Part shown: positions 12,961-29,701 of the stretch, in pieces | Numbering within the stretch: the stretch's first letter is position 1 | Layout of the letters: each line of letters begins with the position of its first letter | Assembly: GCA_000320545.1 (NCBI GenBank) | Contig: ADNK01000436.1 | Coordinates: forward strand, 1 to 64,000 | DNA length: 64,000 nt | Origin: Bigelowiella natans CCMP2755 | Lineage: Eukaryota > Cercozoa > Chlorarachniophyceae | Direction of reading: 5' to 3' | Made by a program: the position numbers and the translations under genes | The notes under the pieces: model-generated | Told to the model about the DNA's origin: nothing | Database searches by the model: none | Seen by the model: the letters and a program-made list of their open reading frames with translations, nothing else

Positions 12961-13085
12961 AGGGTGCTGACAAGTCCTTGCAACGAGTGTTGTTGAGGCT
13001 CTGCTGCGTGCAAATGCCTGTCTCCCATGTGGTTCTGGCGCACGCAGTTTTGATCAACGCTTTCTTCATTGTTCATTGTTCATTG
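12961..13085 (+). repeat. Dispersed repeat, copy 1
   Basis: Shares about 125 nt of diverged sequence with 19087-19225. Common blocks include GTGCTGACAAGTCCT, TTGTTGAGGC and CCCATGTGGTTCT, in the same order and orientation. It lies directly after the retroelement fragment and may be its 3' region. Confidence 0.75.
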
Positions 13086-13735
13086 CGCCTTCGACATCGT
13101 CAGGGGACAGCAGCGATGTTCGCAATGATGCTCCTAAAACCGATGTGAAAACTGAAATCGACGATCATGGCAGCGGGAAAAAGCCAAAGGAATTCGGGGA
13201 CATCGAGGATGTGAGCGACGAGTTGCTCCGGTCAAGGGAACCCATCATGGATCCCGAGACAGGACCACCTCCACCACCTGCTGGGATTCCACCACCACCT
13301 GCTGGAATTTCACCATCATCTACTGGAGGTCAATCTACGAACAAGGCACAGGACACAAAAGAAGAATCGTCTAATCCACCTCCAGCATGCAAGTTTAGGG
13401 ATGCAGATGGACTTTTCTGGTCACAAAGCATTGTCAATGGACGTTTAACAAAGGATGCCGTGTCTGAATCTGATGAAGGTGAGGGAGAGGTCACATTCAT
13501 GGAAATGGACGCGGAAGGGAATGGAGAAGTTTTGATGACAGATGACATCACAGAGCATGCTGTCCCGCTCAAAAAGGCTAGGAAAATTGTTCCTAAATTG
13601 CGAGCACTTGCAAATTGCACTGGCGGAGTGACAAAATTCACAGTGTGCACAGATGAATTTCCGGGTCTCTTATGCTCTAAATTTGGAGCTCAATGCACAA
13701 ACTTGTCGTTAGAAATTGGTGAAGAATGTGCGTGA
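13076..13735 (+). CDS. Lone ORF, acidic and proline-rich, unknown function
   Basis: A 219-codon open frame with no in-frame ATG near its 5' end; the first methionine codons lie at about 13228. It contains a PPPPPAGI repeat, an acidic middle (SESDEGEGEV) and a C-terminal part with several cysteines (TGGVTKFTVCTDEFPGLLCS). It begins inside the dispersed repeat and stands in a retroelement-derived stretch. It could be an element-encoded protein, an exon of an unresolved gene or a chance ORF. An acceptor-like TCGTCAG at about 13101 would make it an exon. Confidence 0.3.
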   Translation: MFIAPSTSSGDSSDVRNDAPKTDVKTEIDDHGSGKKPKEFGDIEDVSDELLRSREPIMDPETGPPPPPAGIPPPPAGISPSSTGGQSTNKAQDTKEESSNPPPACKFRDADGLFWSQSIVNGRLTKDAVSESDEGEGEVTFMEMDAEGNGEVLMTDDITEHAVPLKKARKIVPKLRALANCTGGVTKFTVCTDEFPGLLCSKFGAQCTNLSLEIGEECA

Positions 13736-14470
13736 CGACGCTCTTTTGCTTCATCACATTGCAAATGTGTGTGACGAACGAATAGTGTGTCATTATGGAG
13801 TCATGAGCAGAAAATCAAAGGATTGATGACATGATAAATGTTGTAGATGGGGCAGGACGGAAGCAAGGAATGGTGAAATTGCATGGGCCGAAATCTTGAT
13901 CTAGAATACATAAAAACATTCCTACAAGAAAAACATACATGTTTGCACATTGGTGATTGATGCCGCACGTGCAGCATGATGGCCTAGTTCGGAAAAAGAC
14001 GTGCGCGTGTGGCATGTTAGCTTTCCTTTTCCAAGGAGCTTTCATGCTAGCATGGGGGATGCGTTGACTTTCAAAAGTGCAGAGATAAGACAGAATCTCT
14101 GCGTCTGTGGTTCGTTGCAATTGGTCGAGTTCACCCATCATCATAAATCAGGAGGAATTGGTGGGAAAAGTTGTGATTATGCAGTGACACTAAGCACTCT
14201 TCTCTTTCAAGCTTGGAGATGTTGTCTCAAGGTTTCCAATGGAGCGTAAAATGTGATGTGTGCACACCGCGAGCACATCTAGCTCATCTGCGCCAAACGT
14301 ATCACACTAGCTCATCTGCGTCAAACGCATCACATCACCTGCATTGTTAAAGATTACATGCAGCTTGTGCTTACATGCATCACATGCATGTACAGCCATT
14401 GTTCCCCATTGTTAGGCGAACGCCTTGCAGATGTTTGCGCAAACAGGTGCGCGCACCGGTAGTCTAAGCA

Positions 14471-14501
<31 letters not shown>

Positions 14502-14898
14502 GTGCGGTACACGGATGGGTATAGGTATTGGTGCATATGCGATGCTTTGTACGCACAAAGCAACGCACGTGCATTGCGAAGCTCATTGCGTTGTTGCTGT
14601 CCTTCGTTCGTGACAAATGTGACTCCATTACGCATGCATGGCATGTGATGTACGAACGTGCGTACACACACAAACACACGCACGGTTCACTTTTCCAAAG
14701 CCATCTGGGTGCGCCTCATAGAATCTCCTCATATTGGGATATCCTGCTTGAAGTCACTGTTGGTAAGAGCTTCCGTTCCATTTTCACAGTCTCCTGTAAG
14801 CGCACAAGAACGGTATTCCAGCTCAGAAAATCATGCTTTAGGTAGGTCGTCCCGAGACTTGCTAGAGGGATCATCGCAGGACGCGGATGAGAAAGGGA

Positions 14899-14939
<41 letters not shown>

Positions 14940-14975
14940 GGGGAGTGGAGGGGAGAAAAACCTTGTCGGGAGAAG
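13736..14975. other. Gene-poor TGCATG-rich spacer with microsatellites
   Basis: No splice-bounded coding signal was seen. The sequence is rich in TGCATG, CATGCA and alternating CA/CG (for example CACACACACGCGCGCG at 14469-14503). A (GA)n run next to a 12-G run lies at 14897-14941. A short direct repeat built on CTAGCTCATCTGCG lies at 14280-14330. Confidence 0.5.
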
Positions 14976-15283
14976 TTAGTTTTTTTCGAACCTATTCCGT
15001 TCAAGCTTGGCATCCTCGTCGGTGCGGCGTGCAGCTTCCGCTCTACATACAGCGTAGGGGTCTTGTAGCTCCAGATGGCTCTCCATCGCACGTACGGTTA
15101 TCGCCCCTGCTAACGCGCTCGCCCAGGCTGCGAGAAAAGAAATCATACATAGTAATCTCACTAGGTCACACACATCAGGTGAAGTTGTACACTAAGGTGC
15201 AGTGTGGACACAGTAAGAGAGCATATAGTTCATGGACAGCAGATCGGACGATATTTGTCAATATTTTAGATATACTATATATA

Positions 15284-15330
<47 letters not shown>

Positions 15331-15457
15331 CACGCACACGCATTTACCCCCGGTCGTACAGACACATAAATACGTTTATCCACGACATCCAAGTGTATTA
15401 TATTTCCATATGTGAACAGCTGTTCCATCAGTTACTATAATGACGGCTATCTCTTTG

Positions 15458-15494
<37 letters not shown>

Positions 15495-15790
15495 CTTCCC
15501 GGCCCCCTTCCTTCCTTTGCCATAGGTTATTGTACCACAAGATGGTAGTGCAGGTGAAAAATCATTTAAAACAGCTCCAGTGAGATGTCGTAGCTTCGGT
15601 ACATATCTGTCTTAACTAAATTCGTTTCTCCTTCCCTCCTATGTCCCTCACCTCGTAGAAAGCTCTTTCTGGGTACATGCCCTCTCTCATCAGGATTCAA
15701 ACGCTGGAAAATCGTGTCGAATAGCTTCTCATCGCTCTGCAACAAACCACAACTTGTATTAAACACACACACACACACAAATATGTATAC

Positions 15791-15827
<37 letters not shown>

Positions 15828-16113
15828 AAGATATATGAATATATGTATGTGGTAGTATCGAAAGTTTCTCTGGAATTCGGTGCTTTGTTAGCCTTTCTCT
15901 CGCATATATTCACGATGAACAGGTGGGAGGGGAGTAGATCACTTTGTGCTTCAGATATCTTTGGTAGGATGCTTCTATCGTGGCCTTCTGCTTTTCACGG
16001 AGAATCACCTAAACAATTCATCAAGATGTGTTGTAGTAGTAGTAGTAGCAGCAGCAGCAGCAGAAGTAGTAGTAGTAGTAGTAGTGTTAGTGGAAGTCGT
16101 ATGCATGTGAAGT

Positions 16114-16148
<35 letters not shown>

Positions 16149-16246
16149 CATTAAACATGGAAGTGGCAATTCGAAAGACAATCATCCGTGAAAACGAATG
16201 CCTTGGCCATGAGAGACATTGCTCTTTGTAATCAATACTTACATAT

Positions 16247-16289
<43 letters not shown>

Positions 16290-16631
16290 GTATGAACGGT
16301 AGAAAAGACCTCTCAACGAAGATTACTTGCAAGTAAATAGTAAAATAATGATAATTAATCATCCTGCAACCTCAAACCAGTTTCGAGGTCGCAGAACAAC
16401 GATAGACGGCTGGATTCCAACGCCTCTAACACTTCCCCAAAATTCCCTCTCATTTTTTTTAAATCGTCGTGCCGCAAATCACCTGCAGCCATTTCCCGTA
16501 CTTCTCAATTTCTTCGGTTTTGAAAAACCCCATCTCGCGAGCGACGAAGGCCGAGCCCATCGCAATACCTTCGATATGTTCGTAGAAATATAAAAATGAA
16601 ACTTTACATATGTACATATATACCATAAATA

Positions 16632-16666
<35 letters not shown>

Positions 16667-17177
16667 ATATGTTATACTGTGGTGTTTCTCCTTCGCATTA
16701 CATACAAAAGCTGCACACTCGACAAACGCACAAAAAGCTTTTTTTGGTGTTGTTCCGCACCTTCGGCAATCAACCGGCGTCCATGCCTTTCAAATACGGC
16801 GAAATACCCTCGAAGCAGCTGACGGTGCTAGCACAAAAACCAATCGATGAAAGAGGAGAAGGACGATGAGGGAGGAGTAATGCGACTCGAGAAGAGAAAT
16901 GCACAACGAGCAACAAGATCAGCCTGCAGGTATTACGTTTGCTTTCTGGAAAGACCCGTCGGACTGATAAGTATCCCACAGCTCTCCGAGGGCCTATGTA
17001 TCAGCAATAACAGGTCAACACGCCATCACCCATCGATATCTTCCGTCCTTTGCTGCTGGTGTAAGAGGGAGAAGCTGAATCTCCTTGTATGGTGCGGTAT
17101 TGTGGATTATTCGAATCCGCAGCAGCGACTTGAAAGCGGCAGGTGGCAGCACTGTTGGTTTTGAATATTTATATATC

Positions 17178-17252
<75 letters not shown>

Positions 17253-17707
17253 CATATTTCTTACCCTGCCGTATGCTGCGGAGCAGGCTGAAGCGATCTC
17301 TTGATTTTCCAGGTCTCTCTCCGCGCTAGAAAGAAACGGCAGAGAGGACGAGAGAGGGAAGGGAGGGGAGAGAAAGACTACATCACTCGAAGATGTTGCT
17401 CAACGATGACGAAGAGTTGATGGAATTCACAAACAACAAGTACCGCGTCTGTGACTGCTACAAATCTACTAACACAATCTGTCTTTCTACCCATCTTTCC
17501 AAGTCTTATTTCGACTCTCCCCTCCCCTTGGCTACACGCTCCTACTACCACCTTTTATCCTCAAATTGACGGGTCTGCAGGAAAACGTTCCGCATATATT
17601 CGGTGTTGCACAATCTCTTTCGATTTTCCTGCGTAAATACCATACATTGTACAAATTCAAAAGGATGCACATATATTCACATACACACGTATCGACTCAC
17701 ATGCAAG

Positions 17708-17743
<36 letters not shown>

Positions 17744-18793
17744 TTCGGATTTGACTTAATGACAATCTTTGATATCAGTTAAGAATTCTACATAGTCTTT
17801 TTATTCCATAAAAGACTCTCGTACAAACATACTACCATAAACGCACACACACGCACATTCAGATTCAGAATTATAATATTCATAGGAATAAATATGAATG
17901 CGTACATAAATGTGTGCATACAAACATGTACTCTTTTCACATATACACCATGATATTTTATGGCTATAATTTTGAGTTTGCCTCCTGCCATTCCCCCTCC
18001 CTCTACATAACCATACCGAGATGGAGATGTCGAAAATTTGAAGAAATTTCGATTCCGCTGAGGATCCCCTGTGAGTGATGGTCATTTCAGTTCCATACAA
18101 CGCGCGCGCTCACGCGCAAACACGCACACACACACATACACATACACACGCACACACAAATTTATACGGACATGTGTACACATTCGTAGACACTCATGCA
18201 GGTCGGAGGCAGGCTTTCACATTGATTTCGCAAGCAAGACAAGTCAAAATATAGAGTAGAACTAAAGGAAAACATGTACCCCCCCCCCCCCCCGTCTTGC
18301 CCAGCAGACATTTTGCTATCGGAAGAACCTCTCAGGAATGGAGAGCGCAGAGAACGCGTTGTTTGCTACCCAGGAAGATCGCAGTAATGTTCGTTGGGAC
18401 TGAGCGCGCCTCTTCTGGAAGAACAAAGTGGTTGGTGAGTAACGACGATCAAAACTGTTGAGTACGACAACAACGGCTAGTAAACTCGATTAGCCTTGAA
18501 TGTATACGCGCTGCCATCTGTGCATAGGGCAATCGTATCTGAAACATCCAACCCCTCCCCTTCATCTTCTCCCCGCGGTTATTGAAAATGACCTTCTCGT
18601 CGTTATTCCGGTCGCATTCCATCTGCTCCAGCCATCCTTCCTCGATGTGAACCTGAATTGAATGATTCCGCAAATTGAAGAGAAACGCAATGATTGCAGC
18701 CGAATACCCTCAGGTTTTCGCTTTCCCATCGGTTGGAAAGGCAGCCGATCTGATTTTGCCCCATCCCGCTCCTCGCAGCCAAAGAACCACCAC
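14976..18793 (-). CDS. Multi-exon hypothetical protein with EF-hand-like segment (5' end not found)
   Basis: Exons in transcript order: 18793-18708, 18652-18593, 18057-18017, 17628-17552, 17151-17030, 16993-16937, 16827-16761, 16568-16483, 16221-16150, 16008-15943, 15736-15652, 15127-14976 (TAA). Twelve exons join in phase into about 323 residues. The start codon is upstream of 18793. The C-terminal third is helical (VILREKQKATIEASYQRY). It includes LFDTIFQRLNPDERGHVP, which has the shape of an EF-hand helix and loop but lacks a full set of acidic ligands. The last exon is also helical (DEDAKLERNRFEKN). I do not recognise the family. The exons at 18652, 18057 and 17628 are the least certain; the eight 3' exons are well supported. 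Confidence 0.6.
17181..17249. repeat. Compound (TA)n(TG)n microsatellite
   Basis: About 37 nt of alternating TA pass directly into about 32 nt of TG. The repeat lies in an intron of the minus-strand gene at 14976-18793. Confidence 0.9.
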
Positions 18794-20009
18794 CTTTTAA
18801 ACAAGGATACTCGAGTGTAAGATGATCCTAAATTCTGCCATCGCCAGCCCAGACTGCAAGCCTCTCGCCCACACGCACATAACGCTACGCAACCTGAGGG
18901 AGGGGGGCGGTGTAGCAGGCAACGTTCGAATCCAGCGCTCGGTGCAAGTATCTTTCTCGTCCCCAGAGACCGGGGGCCGTTACGGCTAAATATGTGTGTT
19001 TTTGTTGCTGCGACAACGAAAAACAACGAGAATATCTTCGAATTCGGCAGTAGGCCTCCAGTGAACACGTCTCCCTGCTGAGCTTGCTCAGTGCTGACAA
19101 GTCCTCGCAATGATTTTTGTTGAGGCGCTGCTACGTGCTGCTATGACTAGCACATGCTTGTTTCCCATGTGGTTCTTGCGCATGCAGATTTGCATCAATG
19201 CTTCATTCAATGTTCAATGTTCAGGCAGGCACTGCGTTTCGTGCTTTCTAGCTAGCTTTGCAAGCTAGCAAGTGTCATGCAACACTTTGGAAGTGCAGTC
19301 GAGCATCTGTCACATCAAGAGTTTCTAGACCTGTGCTCCATCGATCGTGGAGTGCGATCCATCAGACCGCGGATTCGATGTCTTGGGAAATCTCGACCAG
19401 ACTCATCCCAACTGCCAAGCTCATTGACATGTGCATCGTGCTAGCGTGTCCCATGCCAGCATGATCCTTTCAACCGCTCCAATGAAATTGACATCACTTG
19501 TTTCCTTCCTGTTCCATCTCCACTGACTGCAGATGTCATCAATGCGCATTTCAATGCCCAATGCCAGAAGTGCAATGGTCTCGGGTGGAAAAGTCGGTGT
19601 CTGAGTCCGTTCCAATGAATGATCACCACCGCACAGCACCAACAGCAGCGAGCGCGCGCTGATAGCATCCGGCTCAGTGCCCTGTTTCCCCCAATGTGCC
19701 AGCACAGACTTCGTTTTCCAATTGCGCACTTTTTGGGCGCACGCACGGCGGTATTAGTGTCGTTTGTGAATGGAGACCAAATGTGCACCAAAGACTCATG
19801 TCAAGCAGCGATTGCGCTCGGACTCATCGTCTAGCGATGCATCATGTGTCATCACAAAATGTTGTTACCGCGCACTGAGGGCTATCATTTATCAGGGTGG
19901 GATTCTGAATTGTGAATTGACTATGTCAGAGTATATTTCGATTCAGCCAGCCCGCGAGCAAGAGGTGCACATTTGTGCATATATGTCTACATATCTCTGG
20001 ATTTAGCAT
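18794..20009. other. Gene-poor spacer holding a dispersed repeat
   Basis: Unresolved 5' exons of the upstream minus-strand gene may lie at 18800-19100. From about 19080 the sequence is TGCATG/CATGCA-rich, carries the second copy of the dispersed repeat, and shows no credible exon. Confidence 0.45.
19087..19225 (+). repeat. Dispersed repeat, copy 2
   Basis: Diverged copy of 12961-13085 in the same orientation. The blocks GTGCTGACAAGTCCT, TTGTTGAGGC, CCCATGTGGTTCT and a TTCAATGTTCA-like tail occur in the same order. Confidence 0.75.
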
Positions 20010-24502
<4,493 letters not shown>

Positions 24503-24738
24503 TCCCAGCCTCGGGCGCCGTGTGACCACTGAAAGAATGCCATACTTTTAATATACTGCGACATGCACTCTGACCTTTTGCGAAGGAAGAATCGCATGCG
24601 TACTTGCAGAGAAAGGGGAACGGCTTCCCGCAAAGGATAGGCGATGTCGTAGAGTGAAACCGGATAGGTTTTCGATGTTATCGCGTAAAACTACAGGAAT
24701 CCCTGCTAATCCCGGATATTCCCCCCTTCAGAACCACG
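24503..24738. promoter_or_regulatory. Shared divergent promoter region (HDAC / LRR gene)
   Basis: Only 236 nt separate the start codon of the deacetylase (-) from that of the LRR gene (+), so both promoters and 5' leaders must lie here or overlap. No TATA-like element stands out. Confidence 0.5.
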
Positions 24739-25397
24739 ATGATGGGCTCCGAGGAGAGGTTGCACGCGGCGTCATCGACCAAGCGAGCCCGTTCCGCACC
24801 CCCCACCCCCACCCCCTCGAAGAGACATCGTGGCAAAAGGGAATTAGATACAGACCGTCATCTGACCGAAGGAAGCAAAGACGCTGGCAGCGGTACTCGA
24901 GCGGATGTACCGGTGCCGAGGAAGAGGATTGATAGTGCGGGACTCCAGCACCTCCCGCCGTATCTCATCCGGGTGCGACAAAGACAGATATCTTTTTTGA
25001 TAAAGTCCTTACACGTGCTTTATCTGCAACATTTATCCCTGCGATTGTTTGAACTTTCTTAGAAGATTCTCGAAGCTAGCGGCTCAATCATTGCCCTGGC
25101 AAACTACATGACGGTACATTCGATGGAAAAGAAATGAGACGCATGTTAATTCCTTTCAAATCTTTCTGTTATAAACTATCAGCATTCCACACGTTGTATT
25201 TTATTTACTGATCCGTCTTCCTTCATTCCCATGCTACACAGATTAGTCGGGCGATTCACAGATTGATAGCCCCTTCATTCTTCCAGTACGGCTTGAATGA
25301 GAGGAAGCTCTCTAGGAAACACGAATTGGGTTGTTGCACCAAACTTTATTTCCAATGGAGTTACCCTTGATGCTTGTATGCTTGTCGAAAATATTCT

Positions 25398-25438
<41 letters not shown>

Positions 25439-26487
25439 AATCCACGTTGGTAATCTATCCCCTGCATGCATGTGACGCAGCCAAACTGCGGCTGAAGGCG
25501 AATCTCCGCTACTGCCGCCTATGCGTAGAATCTCCATCCTTGTTCCGCGAGATTGGACGTCAAATCGCCATGAGCTCGAGGCACAAGATCTCCCGCCTTG
25601 ATCTCGCACACTGTAATAATGCGGCAAGGAGTAGTGCCTAGACACAACAATGAGAGTCAATGAACAACAATAAACAACAAAATGATAATGATGCGAGTCA
25701 ATAGAGAAATTCAAGCAGGGTGCAGGGGTGATTGGGTCTGCACGTCGCTGGAGACGACAATGATGATAGCGATAACCCCGAGGCAAATGACCTACAACAC
25801 GGCAAAATAGCCACCAAAGAATCATCATTGTCTTGTCCTCGCTCATCTTTTTGACTCTAAAACCGTTTTCGTAGGCGAAGCATACGAAGTTGATCTCAGA
25901 GCGATTGTTAGCAAGCATATTGGTACTCTCACCGCACTTGCTCTCCCAAGTAAAAAAGCTAGTAGCAGGACATCTTGCTCGTCGTTGTCTGCCGAATATC
26001 CCACGATCAGATTGAATTTGTTGCAATCATGGGGGGAGTTAATCCATAGAATTAGAAAGACCACTGGTGGACTATTTTCAATGTAATAAGCACCGATGGC
26101 ATTTTTTAAGTTCGTGACAGCCGTGTTGCCGGGTAGAATTTACTGGAGTTAATAGTTCAACTCCGTATATTGCTGCTTTTTTGAGAAGCGTGAGGGCCCC
26201 TTCTGTGTGCGGAGGAATAGTCGTCTTCCTACATAAAGATAAATAAATAAATTCTGTCTGTCTGCCTTCCATGCTGTAGCTGTGGTGCACGGGGGAGGCG
26301 ATGCAGCATCTTCAACATGGCAACGGTGAGAACACACGGAAATTGGAAGATGAGCGTATGTAAAAAAAGAAGAGAATTTTGTAGCCCTTGCGTTATCTCT
26401 TCAAAAAAACCACTCCCAGTTTGCGTATCTTTCGATCTCAAGCCGTTGCGGCTTTCTCTGAAAGAAAATATAAAAGCTACTGTATAC

Positions 26488-26530
<43 letters not shown>

Positions 26531-27748
26531 GATGCAGGTATGAGAAGCTATTCGATTATGGTAAAGCACCCTTATTACGCCGTCTTACTGTGACGAGGAC
26601 CTCCGGTGTGATATTTTGTTCGTAATGATGATGCTATGCACGTATCATCATCATCTTCACCATCATCTCAACATCATCTCATGATCGTTATCATCATCAT
26701 CGTCCTCACGATCATGCTCATAACTTATGCCGTTTGTGTTTCCACAGGACTGGCACGCATGGACGATATCTGTTTAGGCAAGATTATCGGCCCGAAATGT
26801 CCGAATCTACTGCATCTAGACATCTCTGGCAACCTCACAGCTAATGTGTGTGTGTGTGTGAGTGTGAGTGAGTGAGTGAGTGAGTGAGTGTGTGCACGCT
26901 CGCGCGCGCGCGTGTTTGCCCTAGTATGCGTGCGGCTATGTATAACAGCTGTTACTTTCGTTCTCTACTGCTATAAACTCACAATCGGTATTATATTACA
27001 CGAAACAAAGGCTCTCAAACTCATTGCGACGAACTTGCCACGACTGGCGTATCTTCGAGTGGAGGGGGACTTCAACATTACTATTCCAAAATCTCGCAGC
27101 AGCAGCAGCAACCACGATATTAACGAGGGAGGGGCGTCGATCCTTGCCGACTCAGGTGATATTAGGCGTAAAGATGAGGGAAAATGCGAAGAACGTGGGG
27201 GAACGTCGAGGATGATTATGATGATACAGATAGTACATTGAAGACTAATATTCTAAATACTACCAGAATTATTATCAAAAGTTGCTTTTCTTCTTCCCAT
27301 TTATCGTCGTCGTCGTCGTCGTCAGGGTTCGAGAGTCTGGGTGCTCTGAAAGAGCTGCGAGAGTTGCGTCTGATCTTCCATGCAAATTTTGTCACAGAGC
27401 AAGGGATACTCACAACACTCAAAAAGTACTAATACTACTGTTACTACTACTGCTACTACGAATACTACTACACAGCAGCAGCAGTAGTTGTAGAAGTAGT
27501 AGTAGTAGTAGTAGTAGTTGTTTTTAGGAGGGAAATAGCAATCTAGAGACCCCCCCCTCTCATCATTCGTATTGATGGTAGGAGAGCTAGTAGTAGTTGT
27601 AGATAGTAGTAGTAATAGTAGTAGTAGTAGTAGTAGTAGCAGTAGTGGTAGTGGTAGTGGTGCTGATGGCGAGCACCTTCCGATTTAACAAAAGGAAGAA
27701 ACTGATTTTCGTCAGAAACAGCAGCTTCATCTGTTCGTTCAGATATAC

Positions 27749-27782
<34 letters not shown>

Positions 27783-28061
27783 TAAACATGTATCTGATTC
27801 CATCCTCCCATGCTATCATCATTCAGACTGCACCTTCTAAGGAAGCTAGAGCTGCCATTCTCCTCATGTTTAACAGACGAGGTAGTAGGTCGTAGTAATA
27901 GAAGTACCCAGGAGGGGCGCGGGAAGGGTTGCTTGGGTGACCCGGAAAACAGCGATGAATGTAGTCTATCCTATGTGGCTCTGCTATCGCTGTGCCGCAC
28001 AATGGAAGCACGTCGTCGATGATGGAAGTCCTCGTAGTGTTGTTGTTGTTATTGTTTCCGC

Positions 28062-28098
<37 letters not shown>

Positions 28099-28460
28099 GA
28101 ACGCTTTCACGCCACACTACGCCATTTCAATTTAAACCCTTGTTGTTATGATGATGATATGGAAGATGATGATGATGATGATGAGGTTGCTAAAGAACAA
28201 GTAGAAGACTATTTGATCTACATGTACACATGAATTCGTGTGTATGAATTTGTGTGTCGTCGTATACGCCTACACAGGGTGCGAAGCAGCTAGGAGACTG
28301 TTGCCCGGATTTGGAACTCGTCGATCTGTACGTCTTGCGATCATAATTTTAACAATAAGAGTGATAAATAAAGAAGAAGAAGAACAACAAAATCGTTGGC
28401 AGCAAAATTGTTGCTCCGGTTCATTTCTTCATTCGTCTCAATATCTCTTCATCCCCCCCC

Positions 28461-28519
<59 letters not shown>

Positions 28520-28657
28520 AAACATACACACACCATATTAAACATCGCCATTCATGTTTCTACAGCTATGCATGCAAGCAGCTCTCCAACACAGGTAACT
28601 GCAGCTGGTGGTGGTAGGGGTAGGGGAACATATAGAATACGCACATATAAGCAAGCA

Positions 28658-28692
<35 letters not shown>

Positions 28693-29701
28693 ATGTTAAT
28701 TATCACAAACTAGGACTTGTCCAAATGGCGAATAATCTACCTCATCTCCGCTGCTTAAACGTTAAGAGGTGGTGTGTGAGGGATAATACACGAAGCAAAC
28801 AACACATTCAGAACCACCATCAAAACCATCCACATTCTCAAGAGGAGGAGGAGCAAGAGGAAGGGGGAAATTCTCGGGTGCTAGCACTGCCGGAAAAGGG
28901 ATGCTTTGCAGGATAGAGAGTCTTTAATATCTTGAAATAACCCAAAGCGTCAGCAACAGTAGATGACGATGATGATGACGATGCTCATATTCAAGCTTTG
29001 CTGCTGCTCCTCACGATAGTAATGATGATGACGATGATGTGGTGGTGGTTGCGTCAGATGCACACGGCTATCAAAACCGGGCGCTTTTGATGTCCTTGAT
29101 CACGGCAGCATTCAACACATTCAGGTTCGTAGACAACCGACGATTATGGCCATTAGGCTATTTAGTAGAGCTCCTTTTGCCTTTCTCTTTTTGTCTATCT
29201 CTCGCTCTCTTGCTCTATAACATTCACATCTCCCTCCACTCTCTCAGCTTCCTAATTTCGCTGGACTTCTGAGTGCTGACGTCATGCTACGGGTTGTCAG
29301 AGACACGAGGATGATGACTCCAACCACACCGATAGCGATAACAATAATAATAATAATGATGATGATGATGAAAACATCGATCATTTCAGTTCATATGGCT
29401 TTGCAAATATGTACACCCACACCAGACCACAAACACACAAGTATGATGGATGTGTCGTCTTTTATGTACTCGTTATCATTATTGTACACACACTGCGACT
29501 AATATCTGCTGCCTGCTACTCTTTTCCAGGTTGAACAGGCTGGCTTCACTCACGAAGGTGCAGGACGGCTTTTTGCCAGAAGCATTCAGATCCACAGATG
29601 GGGTAGGGGAAAGGCTTGGGCGAGGGCCAAGACGCTACATCCAACATCAGGATTGTTCCTCAGATGCTGCACTTGTAGGGGGGTGGGCCCATGCTAGCTA
29701 G
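24739..29701 (+). CDS. FBXL/AMN1-type leucine-rich repeat protein
   Basis: Exons found: 24739-24972 (ATG), 25063-25113, 25287-25329, 25481-25612, 25875-25949, 26050-26082, 26280-26325, 26538-26605, 26748-26845, 27011-27155, 27326-27425, 27827-27881, 28278-28327, 28566-28594, 28714-28768 and a last exon from about 29531 to 29701. All but the last join in phase. The N-terminus is basic and disordered (STKRARSAPPTPTPSKRHRG). Then come repeats of the cysteine-containing LRR type: KISRLDLAHCE; CPNLLHLDISGN; and CLTDEGAKQL, CCPDLELVDLYACKQLSNTG, LPHLRCLNVK. This spacing is typical of FBXL substrate receptors and AMN1. The short LPPYLIRKILE stretch near the start could be a degenerate F-box, but this is not secure. 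Exons between 28770 and 29530 were not resolved and the final exon has two open frames. Confidence 0.75.
25400..25437. repeat. (CT)n microsatellite
   Basis: A pure CT run just upstream of the acceptor at 25480 in the LRR gene. Confidence 0.9.
28461..28519. repeat. Compound (CT)n(CA)n microsatellite
   Basis: CT passes into CA within an intron of the LRR gene. Confidence 0.9.

Noticed and set aside
16483-16568. Exon translated as IAMGSAFVAREMGFF, considered as 3-dehydroquinate synthase
   Set aside because: Only a loose match to the GEAVAIGM motif without the His, and the neighbouring in-phase exons do not support that family.
17394-17570. Plus-strand ORF of about 56 codons starting MLLNDDEELMEF
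   Set aside because: Acidic and plausible as a first exon, but it lies inside an intron of the minus-strand gene and no in-phase partner exon was found.
18920-18950. GTTCGAATCC resembling a tRNA T-loop
   Set aside because: The flanking bases do not form the T stem, and no anticodon or D arm is present upstream.
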